From NCBI RefSeq assembly GCF_003992115.1, contig NZ_RQUX01000016.1, positions 1-50,888 of the forward strand: a stretch of 50,888 bases of DNA. The letters are read 5' to 3'. The DNA comes from Veillonella ratti (GTDB lineage: Bacteria > Bacillota > Negativicutes > Veillonellales > Veillonellaceae). Made by a program: the position numbers and the translations under genes. The first letter of the stretch is position 1; the number at the start of each line of letters is the position of its first letter. The notes under the pieces are model-generated. The model was not told where the DNA came from. It did no database searches and was given only the letters and a program-made list of their open reading frames with translations. Of this stretch, positions 34,866 through 42,751 are shown in pieces.

Positions 34866-35105
34866 GTGATAAAATCATTGGCGTCGATGAAAACCGGCGA
34901 AGCGGGCACAATTAAACAGTTGCGCGGTTCCGGTAACATCAAACACCGTCTCGTTGACATGGGCCTCGTACCGGGGACTTTCGTGCGTGTTATGAAATTC
35001 GCACCTTTGGGTGATCCCATTGAAATTAAAGTAAAAAACTTTGATTTAGCGTTGCGTGTCAGCGAAGCAGAAACTATTGATATTGAAGTGAGTCAGGAGG
35101 CCTAG
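34866..35105 (+). CDS. feoA: Ferrous iron transport protein A
   Basis: 79-aa SH3-like FeoA protein, cytoplasmic partner of FeoB. Typical features are LKQLRG-like IKQLRGSGNIKHRLVDMGL, the VRVMKFAPLGDPIEIKVKNFDLALR core and a C-terminal acidic end. The start is GTG at 34866 behind AAGGAGG. feoB begins two bases after its stop. Confidence 0.95.
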   Translation: MIKSLASMKTGEAGTIKQLRGSGNIKHRLVDMGLVPGTFVRVMKFAPLGDPIEIKVKNFDLALRVSEAETIDIEVSQEA

Positions 35106-35106
35106 A

Positions 35107-37536
35107 ATGAGTGACCAAAGTACCACGTCTATCCGAATTGCTCTGGCCGGTAATCCGAACTGTGGTAAAACAACAATTTTTAATAATATTACCGGTGCCA
35201 AACAACATGTTGGTAACTATCCCGGTGTAACGGTAGAAAAGAAAGAAGGGGAATGTACTTTTAGCGGTAAAGATTTACTCTTTATTGACTTACCGGGTAC
35301 ATACAGCTTAACAGCTCGTTCCCTTGATGAATTAGTAGCTCGTAACGTAATTATTAATGATGAGCCGGATGTTCTCGTTAATGTTATTGACGCATCTAAT
35401 TTGGAACGTAACTTATATTTAGCAGCTCAATTGTTGGAATTGGAACGTCCGTTGGTTATGGCGCTTAACATGTCCGACGTGGCCAAAGAAATGGGTGTTC
35501 ATATTGACATTAAGAAATTGAGTGAATTGACCGGTGCTACTATCGTCGAAACGGTTGGTCGTAATAATGTAGGGACTACCGAATTATTACAAGCTGTTAT
35601 CGATGTAGCCAAAGAAGCTAAAAAACCAAGTGCGACTATTGATTATGGTCCTGAACTTGAACCGGCTATTAAAGATATTGTTAATGAACTCGAGAAAGCA
35701 GATACCATTACATATCCATTGCGTTGGGTGGCTATTAAATTATTGGAAGCCGATCCTGATGTAATTAAAAAAGTAAAAGCCTTTGAACGTACCGAAGCGG
35801 TTTTGGCAAAAGCAGAACAGTGGCGCGAAGAGCTTAAAGACAAAGTTGATTTAGAAATTATTTTCCAAGAATTCCGTCACAGCTTTGCCGTTGCTACTTA
35901 TAATAATGCTATAAAAGGTACACCTAAAGAAATCGAAACCCGTTCCGACCGTATCGATAAAGTGCTTACCCATCGTATTTGGGGCTTACCGATTTTCGTA
36001 TTCGTAATGTGGCTCTTATTTAACCTCGTTAATACGATCGGTGCGTATCCACAGGGATGGATTGAAGATGCTTTTACGGCCCTTGGCGACTGGGCCGGTG
36101 CAGTAATTCCGGAAGGTCAATTGAATTCCTTGGTGGTTGACGGTATCATCGCCGGTGTTGGTGCGGTAATGAGTTTCGTACCGCTTATCGTACTCTTATT
36201 CTTAGGGATTGCGTTCCTTGAAGACACCGGATACATGGCACGTGCGGCCTTCGTAATGGACCGTATCATGCGTGCCTGCGGTTTACACGGGAAATCCTTT
36301 ATTCCCCTCCTTATGGGTTATGGTTGTAGTATTCCTACTATTATGGGTGCTCGTATCTTGGATAATAACCGCGATCGAATGATTACGATTCTTGTTTCCC
36401 AATTCATGACTTGTAGTGCTCGTTTGCCGGTATACACTTTGTTCATCGGGGCATTCTTCCCGGTAGCACAACGTGGTAATGTATTGGCTGCCATCTACTT
36501 TGCCGGTATCGTATTGGCGATTGTAATGGCTAAAATCTTCCGCAAATTCTTATTCCCGGGCGAATCCGAACCATTCGTAATGGAATTACCGCCATACCAT
36601 ATGCCAACTCTTAAGAGTGTGTTAATGCATATGTGGGAACGTGCTTTCTTATATCTTAAAAAAGCAGGTACTTTCATTTTAGCAGCGTCCGTGTTGATTT
36701 GGTTCTTAGCATCCTATCCGCAAGATGTACCAATGTCTCAAGACTTTGACGCCGCTCGCGATCAAGTAACGCAAGAGTATGAAGCTCGCGATAATGCAAT
36801 CTTGCTTCAGTATGGTATTGCTACGGATGAACAAAAAGCGCCGGTTATGGCTATGGTTGATGAAATGACAGCTATTCAGACAGAACAAGACGAAGCTGCC
36901 GCTGAAGAAGGGGAAGAAGAAATCGGTGATGAAGGTCTTAACGGCGAAGCCGCTGCGACTGACGAAGCTGCTACAGCTGAAGATGCAAATGCTGCACCTG
37001 AAGTTCCTGATTATTTCCACGATCTTCAAGTTGCCAATGCTGATGCATTCCCGGTTGCTTGGGCAATTTACTTGAATAATCAAGAAAAAGACGAAGCTAT
37101 TGGGGATCTCGATCAGAAAGAATCTACTGAAAAATTGGAAGGCTCTTATGTAGCTTCTATCGGTAAATTTATCGAACCGGTTATGAGACCGCTTGGTTTC
37201 GACTGGAAGATGAGCGTATCCTTGGTTACAGCCTTAGCTGCTAAAGAAGTTATGGTAAGTACCTTAGGTACAATCTACTCTATTGCGGCTGATGAAGATA
37301 ATGAACAGCCATTGCAAGTTTACTTACGTCAGGACCCTTCATTCACACCACTCGTTGCAGTTGGTTTGATGATGTTCGTTCTTATTTATCCGCCATGTTT
37401 TGCGGCTATGGCCGTATTCAAACGTGAAGCCGGCGGTTGGGGCTGGTTAACTTTCTTTGTTGTTTATTCAACGGCCCTTGCTTGGGTAGCAGCCTTTATC
37501 GTCTACAATGGCGGTCGTTTACTTGGTTTCCATTGA
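35107..37536 (+). CDS. feoB: Ferrous iron transporter FeoB
   Basis: 809 aa. The N-terminal G domain has G1 GNPNCGKTT (about 15-23), G3 DLPGTYSL and G4 NMSD. A helical GDI-like domain follows, then the membrane region (about 290-809) with two Gate segments, including CSIPTIMGAR and the Cys-bearing CSARLPVYTLF. A long hydrophilic insertion (about 545-690) contains an acidic, Ala/Glu-rich stretch (EAAAEEGEEEIGDEG), longer than in the E. coli protein. It imports Fe2+ across the cytoplasmic membrane. It is part of a metal cluster with the next genes. Confidence 0.97.
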   Translation: MSDQSTTSIRIALAGNPNCGKTTIFNNITGAKQHVGNYPGVTVEKKEGECTFSGKDLLFIDLPGTYSLTARSLDELVARNVIINDEPDVLVNVIDASNLERNLYLAAQLLELERPLVMALNMSDVAKEMGVHIDIKKLSELTGATIVETVGRNNVGTTELLQAVIDVAKEAKKPSATIDYGPELEPAIKDIVNELEKADTITYPLRWVAIKLLEADPDVIKKVKAFERTEAVLAKAEQWREELKDKVDLEIIFQEFRHSFAVATYNNAIKGTPKEIETRSDRIDKVLTHRIWGLPIFVFVMWLLFNLVNTIGAYPQGWIEDAFTALGDWAGAVIPEGQLNSLVVDGIIAGVGAVMSFVPLIVLLFLGIAFLEDTGYMARAAFVMDRIMRACGLHGKSFIPLLMGYGCSIPTIMGARILDNNRDRMITILVSQFMTCSARLPVYTLFIGAFFPVAQRGNVLAAIYFAGIVLAIVMAKIFRKFLFPGESEPFVMELPPYHMPTLKSVLMHMWERAFLYLKKAGTFILAASVLIWFLASYPQDVPMSQDFDAARDQVTQEYEARDNAILLQYGIATDEQKAPVMAMVDEMTAIQTEQDEAAAEEGEEEIGDEGLNGEAAATDEAATAEDANAAPEVPDYFHDLQVANADAFPVAWAIYLNNQEKDEAIGDLDQKESTEKLEGSYVASIGKFIEPVMRPLGFDWKMSVSLVTALAAKEVMVSTLGTIYSIAADEDNEQPLQVYLRQDPSFTPLVAVGLMMFVLIYPPCFAAMAVFKREAGGWGWLTFFVVYSTALAWVAAFIVYNGGRLLGFH

Positions 37537-37629
37537 TTGAAAAAAACAGTTATTTATTAAATGAATCAAAACTGAAATGCGTTTTTCTGTTAAGTTATTA
37601 GCTTGTTCCCATGATAGTCTAAATGAGAA

Positions 37630-37662
37630 TTAACTACTGATAATCGTTGAGAATATAACGCC
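37630..37662 (+). promoter_or_regulatory. Fur-like hexamers upstream of the FeoB-associated gene
   Basis: TGATAAT-CG-TTGAGAAT (near 37638-37654) follows AATGAGAAT. These are the same hexamers as before feoA. They suggest separate iron control for the small Cys-rich gene. Confidence 0.4.
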
Positions 37663-37721
37663 AATCAATGTTTTCTCAAAATTTTTACAAATCGCTATTG
37701 ATTATTGATTAAGGATGGTGT

Positions 37722-37907
37722 ATGATAATGGAGAACCTAATAGTATATCTTATCGGATTAATCGCTGTATTATTTGTTGCTCGCAAGGCGTATAAGACCT
37801 TAAGCGGCAAGAGCGGCTGCAGTTGCGGTTGCGGTGGTAGCGGTAACGGCAAGAAGAAAGAAATTTCTTCCTCCGGTTGTGGCTGCGGTTGTGGGGGCAA
37901 CAAATAG
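37722..37907 (+). CDS. FeoB-associated Cys-rich membrane protein
   Basis: 61 aa. One N-terminal transmembrane helix (LIVYLIGLIAVLFVARKAY) is followed by a short cytoplasmic tail with two Cys/Gly clusters, CSCGCGG and CGCGCGG, separated by a Lys-rich spacer. It matches the family of small Cys-rich proteins encoded next to feoB in Firmicutes, thought to bind or pass on iron. An in-frame ATG at 37728 is an alternative start. Confidence 0.85.
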   Translation: MIMENLIVYLIGLIAVLFVARKAYKTLSGKSGCSCGCGGSGNGKKKEISSSGCGCGCGGNK

Positions 37908-37960
37908 GATTTCATAAGGGTAATGACTGACGAATACAGTGTATTCGATGGATTTACGGC

Positions 37961-38000
37961 AAAAGTAGCCAAGGTTCGGGTAGACCTTGGCTATTTTTAT
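37961..38000 (+). terminator. Terminator after the FeoB-associated gene
   Basis: TAGCCAAGGT (37966-37975) with ACCTTGGCTA (37984-37993), then TTTTT. A palindrome, CGAATAC-agt-GTATTCG (37931-37947), lies just before it. Confidence 0.9.
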
Positions 38001-38079
38001 AAAGCAATAGGCGCTTATTTTATTTTTTGTAAGGAGCATTACAGCACCTTACATATTGTAGAGGAAAGGTGAGATTTAT

Positions 38080-38364
38080 ATGTTCAACGTAAACAAAGAA
38101 AAAGTAAAACACGCTAATTTATTCGCAGCCGGTTTGGCTCTTGGTACTGTAGGTCTTAAAATGTTGACCAGCAAAGATGCTAAGAAAGTGTATGCCAATG
38201 TTGTAGCAGCAGGTCTTCGCGCTAAAGAAAGCGTAATGCAGACTGCTGAAAAAGTACAGGCTTCCAGCGGCAGCATTTTGGCAGATGCTCAGGAAATCAA
38301 CGAAAATCGCCGTAAAGAAGAAGCTTTGTTTGAAGAAGAACAAGGCGAAGAAAAGGGTGAATAA
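38080..38364 (+). CDS. Small helical protein next to a P-type ATPase (DUF6110-like)
   Basis: 94 aa. A short hydrophobic N-terminal segment (ANLFAAGLALGTVGLKML) is followed by an amphipathic helical part and an acidic tail (EEALFEEEQGEEKGE). It resembles a family commonly encoded just before heavy-metal P-type ATPases in clostridia and Negativicutes; the exact family assignment is from memory. The ATPase starts 5 bases after its stop, so the two are cotranscribed. It could be an accessory or regulatory subunit (inference). Confidence 0.7.
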   Translation: MFNVNKEKVKHANLFAAGLALGTVGLKMLTSKDAKKVYANVVAAGLRAKESVMQTAEKVQASSGSILADAQEINENRRKEEALFEEEQGEEKGE

Positions 38365-38369
38365 TTAAT

Positions 38370-40505
38370 ATGTTGAAGTTTTCGGTTATTCAAAGATTAT
38401 CGAAACGTCTTCATGTTAGATGCACCGGACGGTTGTTTGATGATGCAGAAGCTGCCTATGTAGAATCAGTGTTGCTGCAGAATCCGGCGATTGAAAAAGC
38501 TCAGTTTTTTACGCGTTCACGTGACATTATTATCCACCATACAGGGGATGAAATAGCTGTTCGTGATGCATTGGTGGCACTTAATGATTTGAATTTCGAA
38601 GATGCACCGGCATTGACGGAATACTCACCGCGACTTGTCAATAAACAATACAAAGAGTCCATGATTAGTCAGACTCTCATGTATTTAGGTAAAAAGTTAT
38701 TGTTACCGGCACCAATCAATATGGTGTGGTCTTGGTTTAATGCTTTAAAATTTGCGAAAAAAGCGGTAACTATGTTATGGCATCGCAAATTAACTGTAGA
38801 AGTATTGGATGGCGTAGCGATTACCGTATCCTTGTTACGTGGTGACGTATCCACGGCGGGCGCCGTTATGTACCTCTTGGGTATTGGTGAAACCTTGGAA
38901 GAATGGACACTCCGTAAATCTGTCCTTAATTTAGCCGAAAGTATGTCCCTCAATGTGGATAAAGTTTGGGTTAAAGTGGATGGCGTTGAAGTGAGTCGTC
39001 CCGTATCCGAAGTTGGCGAAGGCGATCTTGTGGTACTTCGTCAAGGTGAAGTGGTACCATTGGATGGTGTAGTAGTAGAAGGCGTTGTCCTTGTGAACGA
39101 AAGTTCCATGACAGGTGAGCCTGAACCGGTTCGCCGTGATGAAGCTACTTCGGTATATGCAGGAACCGTCGTAGAAGAAGGCCATTGTGTAATCGAAGTT
39201 CGCGGTAATTCCAAATCATCGCGTTATGAACAAATTGTGGCTCTTATCGAAGAATCGGAACAGATGAAATCCGGTATGGAACAGAAGGCGTTCCACATGG
39301 CCGATAAATTAGTGCCAATCAGTTTTGCCGGCACTATCTTAACGTATTTATTGACCCGAAATACGATGAAGGCCTTATCGTTCTTGATGGTTGACTTCTC
39401 TTGCGCTTTAAAATTAAGCATTCCGTTGGCTGTATTATCTGCCATGGAAGAAGCGTCTAAGCGTGGTATCACCGTAAAAGGTGGTAAATATTTGGAACAA
39501 ATTGCCGCTGCTGATGTGGTTGTTTTTGATAAAACAGGTACATTAACTAAAGCAGAACCGGTATTTGAACAGATTATTACCTTTGAAGATCATGATCCGG
39601 ATGATATGCTTATGCTCGCTGCTTGCTTGGAAGAACATTTCCCTCATTCTATGGCAAAAGCCGTGGTTAATGCAGCGGAACAGCATAATTTGCCTCATAA
39701 GGAAAAACACTCCTCTAAGGTTGAATATATTGTAGCTCACGGTATTGCCTCGAAAGTGGGCAATCGCAAATGCCGTATCGGCAGTGCGCACTTTATTTTT
39801 GATGATGAAAAGGTTGTTATTCCGGAAGGGGAACAGGAAAAATTCGACAATTTGCCGGACTCCTCCTCTCATTTATACTTAGCTATCAGTGGCCGTTTGG
39901 CTGCGGTTCTTTGCATTAAAGATCCGGTACGTGAAGAAGCAAAACAAGTTATTAAAGAACTTCACGAATTGGGGATCAAAAAAGTCGTTATGATGACCGG
40001 TGACAGCAAACGCAATGCAGAACGAGTTGCACGTGAGATCGGCATCGACGAAGTACATGCGGAAGTATTGCCGGGCGATAAAGCGGCTTATGTGAAGAAA
40101 GCTAAAGAAGAAGGGTATACGGTTATGATGGTTGGCGACGGTATCAATGATTCGCCGGCCTTGTCGGAAGCCCATGTAGGCGTTGCGATGAATGAAGGGG
40201 CACCGATTGCTCAGAAAATCGCCAATGTTACGGTTTCCTCCGATAATCTTTCCAGTCTTGTAGACTTACGTCGCATTGCTATGCAATTGATGGATCGTAT
40301 TCAATTTAATTACAACTCCATTGTCGGTGTTAACGGCGCTTTGGTAGGTCTTGGTTTATTCCAGGTATTGACACCAAGCACGACGGCATGGATGCATAAT
40401 CTGTTTACGTTAGGTATTGGTTTACGCAGTATGACGCCATTGTTACCGGCTAAATCTGAAGATGATGATTCGGTAATTGAAACGACGGCTCGTGTTGTAG
40501 CGTAA
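38370..40505 (+). CDS. P1B-type heavy-metal ATPase with an atypical SCALK membrane motif
   Basis: 711 aa. N-terminal HMA-like region without a CxxC metal site (about 1-85). A-domain with NESSMTGEPEPV (TGE), P-domain DKTGTLT (D387), N-domain HP-type motif (EHFPHSMAKAVVNA), TGDSKRNAERVA and VGDGINDSPAL. The metal-site position in the membrane, 42 residues before D387, reads DFSCALKLSIP (Cys345), where typical P1B pumps have CPC, CPH or SPC. Metal specificity is therefore open; the location beside feoAB suggests iron or manganese export. It shares its transcript with the 94-aa gene. Confidence 0.9.
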   Translation: MLKFSVIQRLSKRLHVRCTGRLFDDAEAAYVESVLLQNPAIEKAQFFTRSRDIIIHHTGDEIAVRDALVALNDLNFEDAPALTEYSPRLVNKQYKESMISQTLMYLGKKLLLPAPINMVWSWFNALKFAKKAVTMLWHRKLTVEVLDGVAITVSLLRGDVSTAGAVMYLLGIGETLEEWTLRKSVLNLAESMSLNVDKVWVKVDGVEVSRPVSEVGEGDLVVLRQGEVVPLDGVVVEGVVLVNESSMTGEPEPVRRDEATSVYAGTVVEEGHCVIEVRGNSKSSRYEQIVALIEESEQMKSGMEQKAFHMADKLVPISFAGTILTYLLTRNTMKALSFLMVDFSCALKLSIPLAVLSAMEEASKRGITVKGGKYLEQIAAADVVVFDKTGTLTKAEPVFEQIITFEDHDPDDMLMLAACLEEHFPHSMAKAVVNAAEQHNLPHKEKHSSKVEYIVAHGIASKVGNRKCRIGSAHFIFDDEKVVIPEGEQEKFDNLPDSSSHLYLAISGRLAAVLCIKDPVREEAKQVIKELHELGIKKVVMMTGDSKRNAERVAREIGIDEVHAEVLPGDKAAYVKKAKEEGYTVMMVGDGINDSPALSEAHVGVAMNEGAPIAQKIANVTVSSDNLSSLVDLRRIAMQLMDRIQFNYNSIVGVNGALVGLGLFQVLTPSTTAWMHNLFTLGIGLRSMTPLLPAKSEDDDSVIETTARVVA

Positions 40506-40534
40506 GCGAAACTAAGGTGTTTATAAGCAGTTTT

Positions 40535-40566
40535 AAGGCGGTGTTCTTCGGAGCACCGCCTTTTGC
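40535..40566 (+). terminator. Terminator after the P-type ATPase gene
   Basis: AAGGCGGTGTTC-TTCG-GAGCACCGCCTT (arms 40535-40546 and 40551-40562) has a stable C(UUCG)G tetraloop and one G-U pair; only four T follow. Confidence 0.8.
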
Positions 40567-40633
40567 GGTTGAGTTTTAAGGCGTCCTATAGTAAAATTAT
40601 ACTGTTAAGATAAGGATGTAGGAGGTTTTTAGT

Positions 40634-41041
40634 ATGAAAGTCCTTGCGGATATTTTGGGACGCACGCTATATATGAGTTTTTTCATCATATTAGTACCCT
40701 TAGGTGCCTACACTATTCATAACGGGTCCAGTGCCATGGTGGCGCTTGTCAGTTATTTGGTGTTGTCATTATTGGTGCCGGTGGCGTATTTATCTTCGAA
40801 GCGAAGTGGTTTCGGTCCGGAAGAAAAGCGAGTGGGCCGTATTTTCTATATATTGGGCTGGGTCATCGTTCAGCTGGCCACGTATCAGACCTTTTTTGTA
40901 GGCGATTTTTCATTCCTATGGGGCTTGCCAAGCTTTGGTCGTGATATAGCCTTTGTAATTGTTATGTATATTCAGGTTTCGCTTTCGTTGACGGCCGGTT
41001 ATATACTTAATTCACTCGTAAGAGGGAGGGCCGCTAAATGA
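40634..41041 (+). CDS. Unknown membrane protein (135 aa)
   Basis: Not recognised. It has four predicted membrane helices (about 10-25, 32-50, 70-92, 104-125) with the basic loop SSKRSGFGPEEKRVG. ATG at 40634 follows AGGAGG, and an extended -10 (TGTTAAGAT, 40603-40611) lies 23 bases upstream. The last four bases overlap the next start (ATGA), so it forms a pair with the 280-aa membrane protein and the two may form one complex. Confidence 0.8.
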   Translation: MKVLADILGRTLYMSFFIILVPLGAYTIHNGSSAMVALVSYLVLSLLVPVAYLSSKRSGFGPEEKRVGRIFYILGWVIVQLATYQTFFVGDFSFLWGLPSFGRDIAFVIVMYIQVSLSLTAGYILNSLVRGRAAK

Positions 41042-41880
41042 TAAAAAATGTATTGCGCATGTTTGTTTTAAATCTTGCTATCGTATTGCCGGTGACTATG
41101 ATTATATTGGCATTACAAGGTGTGTCCTTGGGCATGGTGGCTTTCTTAGTACTTTCATTCTTGACGCCTATGGTGTTGCGCCGTCAAGATAAGTTGCAAC
41201 AATTTTTGACCTATCCGTGGCGTAACAGTTTATATGCATATAGTTGGATTTGGTGCTTAACCTTTTTCTTCTTAGGTGACAGTGTTATTCCTTATGCCAT
41301 TGCATCCGGCAGCATGGGTATGATTATGCTTGGCTGGGTTGTGGTATTTACGGTCTGTCTATTGGCCATGACTATTGTGGCTGTTATTTTGACACTTTTT
41401 GCGGAGCGACCACGGTTTAATCGCTGGTTCGATGATTCCTTGGATATGGCGGTCTATTCCTTGCCGGTACCTATGCTGTTATTAGGGGATGTGTTATTTT
41501 TAAATGTGCCCGATCCAATATTGGCAGCCCAACTCAGTCCGCAAGTATTTACCTTTTTACAACTTTGGCTCTATGGTTTTGTTATTTGGACCATGGGTGT
41601 TATTGCCATCTATTTGCATCCGCGTATGGGGCAAAAACAAGGCCTTCGCTTGGCTCGTATTATGGTAACCGCCTTGGTATGGCTCGCCATCAACGGCCAC
41701 TTGATGTATGGTTGGAAGCCGGACTTCTTTATGGAATTGTTATACTTCCTGATGCCGGTATTCCAAGGCAATTGGTTGGTGTACATCACCCCGGGCTTGC
41801 TTGAATTCATAGTACTTGGAATGTCTGTTGGTTTAGGTTTACTTTTAGAAGATTTTATTTTGAAAAGACAGGCGAAATAG
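41038..41880 (+). CDS. Unknown polytopic membrane protein (280 aa)
   Basis: Not recognised. About eight hydrophobic segments, rich in Trp, Met and Leu, with short loops such as ERPRFNRWFDD and HPRMGQKQGLR. No nucleotide-binding, metal or catalytic motif is visible. It overlaps the upstream membrane-protein gene by four bases. The next gene, an ECF S component, has its own promoter, so there is no firm functional link. Confidence 0.8.
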   Translation: MIKNVLRMFVLNLAIVLPVTMIILALQGVSLGMVAFLVLSFLTPMVLRRQDKLQQFLTYPWRNSLYAYSWIWCLTFFFLGDSVIPYAIASGSMGMIMLGWVVVFTVCLLAMTIVAVILTLFAERPRFNRWFDDSLDMAVYSLPVPMLLLGDVLFLNVPDPILAAQLSPQVFTFLQLWLYGFVIWTMGVIAIYLHPRMGQKQGLRLARIMVTALVWLAINGHLMYGWKPDFFMELLYFLMPVFQGNWLVYITPGLLEFIVLGMSVGLGLLLEDFILKRQAK

Positions 41881-41925
41881 CCTGTAAGGCACATTATGTA
41901 ATCTGTCGTACTATGTACTGCTATA

Positions 41926-41969
41926 TGGTATAATAGATTTTGTGCAATTTTCAGCAATTGCTTTTTTTT
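41926..41969 (+). promoter_or_regulatory. Extended -10 promoter and early hairpin before the ECF gene
   Basis: TGGTATAAT (41926-41934) predicts a start near 41941. A hairpin GCAATT/AATTGC (41944-41961) followed by eight T comes directly after. It may end upstream transcription or act as an attenuator; the 5' leader (to 42044) fits no riboswitch I know. A second small hairpin is TATTCG with CGAATA (41999-42019). Confidence 0.5.
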
Positions 41970-42044
41970 GAAAAATTGAGGTTTTAGAATTAAATATGTA
42001 TTCGACTTATATCCGAATAGGAATGAGAACGGAGGATTTTTTAC

Positions 42045-42659
42045 ATGGAAAAAGATAATATGGATACGAAAAGTCCGTATCCGCGTCAGCGATTCAGCTT
42101 GCGACAATTGACTGTTATCGGTTTGTTGTCCGCATTAACCGTAGTACTGGGTGTCAGCGGGTTAGGATTTATTCCGATTCCACCGATTTATGCGACTATT
42201 TTGCATATTCCGACTTTAATCGGCGCACTTTTAGAAGGTCCTAAAATCGGTATGGTTATCGGTTTCATTTTCGGGTCTTACAGTTTGGTTCAAAACATGG
42301 TACAACCAAACATCATGTCTTTCGTATTTTTAAACCCGATTATTTCCATATTACCACGTATGTTAATCGGACCTATTGCATACTATGTATATCGTTATTT
42401 GCCGATTCAAAGACCGGTGTGGCGTGTTATGCTTGCTTTATTCGTAGGCACTATCGTGCATACCGTAATGGTAATGGGCTTGATTTACCTTATCTATGCA
42501 GAACCATATGCAGCAGCCAAAGGGATTCCTGTAGACCATGTGGCAAATATTGTAATTGGTGTAGCCGTATTCCACGGACCGCTTGAAGCATTGGCGGCTG
42601 TGGTAGTAGGTACGCCGGTAGTCATGGCGCTCAGGGCTAAACTTAAAACAGATAAATAA
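42045..42659 (+). CDS. ECF transporter S component
   Basis: 204 aa, about six membrane helices after a short basic N-terminus (PYPRQRFSLRQLTVIGLLSAL). The pattern (small, polytopic, IPPIYATILHIPTLIGALLEGPKIG) is that of substrate-capture subunits of energy-coupling-factor vitamin transporters. The ligand is not evident, and no ECF A/A'/T genes lie here, as expected for group II systems that share one module. ATG at 42045, with GGAGG about 10 bases upstream. Confidence 0.85.
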   Translation: MEKDNMDTKSPYPRQRFSLRQLTVIGLLSALTVVLGVSGLGFIPIPPIYATILHIPTLIGALLEGPKIGMVIGFIFGSYSLVQNMVQPNIMSFVFLNPIISILPRMLIGPIAYYVYRYLPIQRPVWRVMLALFVGTIVHTVMVMGLIYLIYAEPYAAAKGIPVDHVANIVIGVAVFHGPLEALAAVVVGTPVVMALRAKLKTDK

Positions 42660-42673
42660 TATGTTAAACCATT

Positions 42674-42700
42674 AGCCTCGACGTCATGTCGGGGCTTTTT
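42674..42700 (+). terminator. Terminator after the ECF S gene
   Basis: AGCCTCGAC (42674-42682), loop GTCAT, GTCGGGGCT (42688-42696), then TTTT; 9 bp with one G-U. Confidence 0.9.
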
Positions 42701-42751
42701 GAATGTATATATTGATATATGAATAGATATTGATGAAAGAGAGGCGATGAA

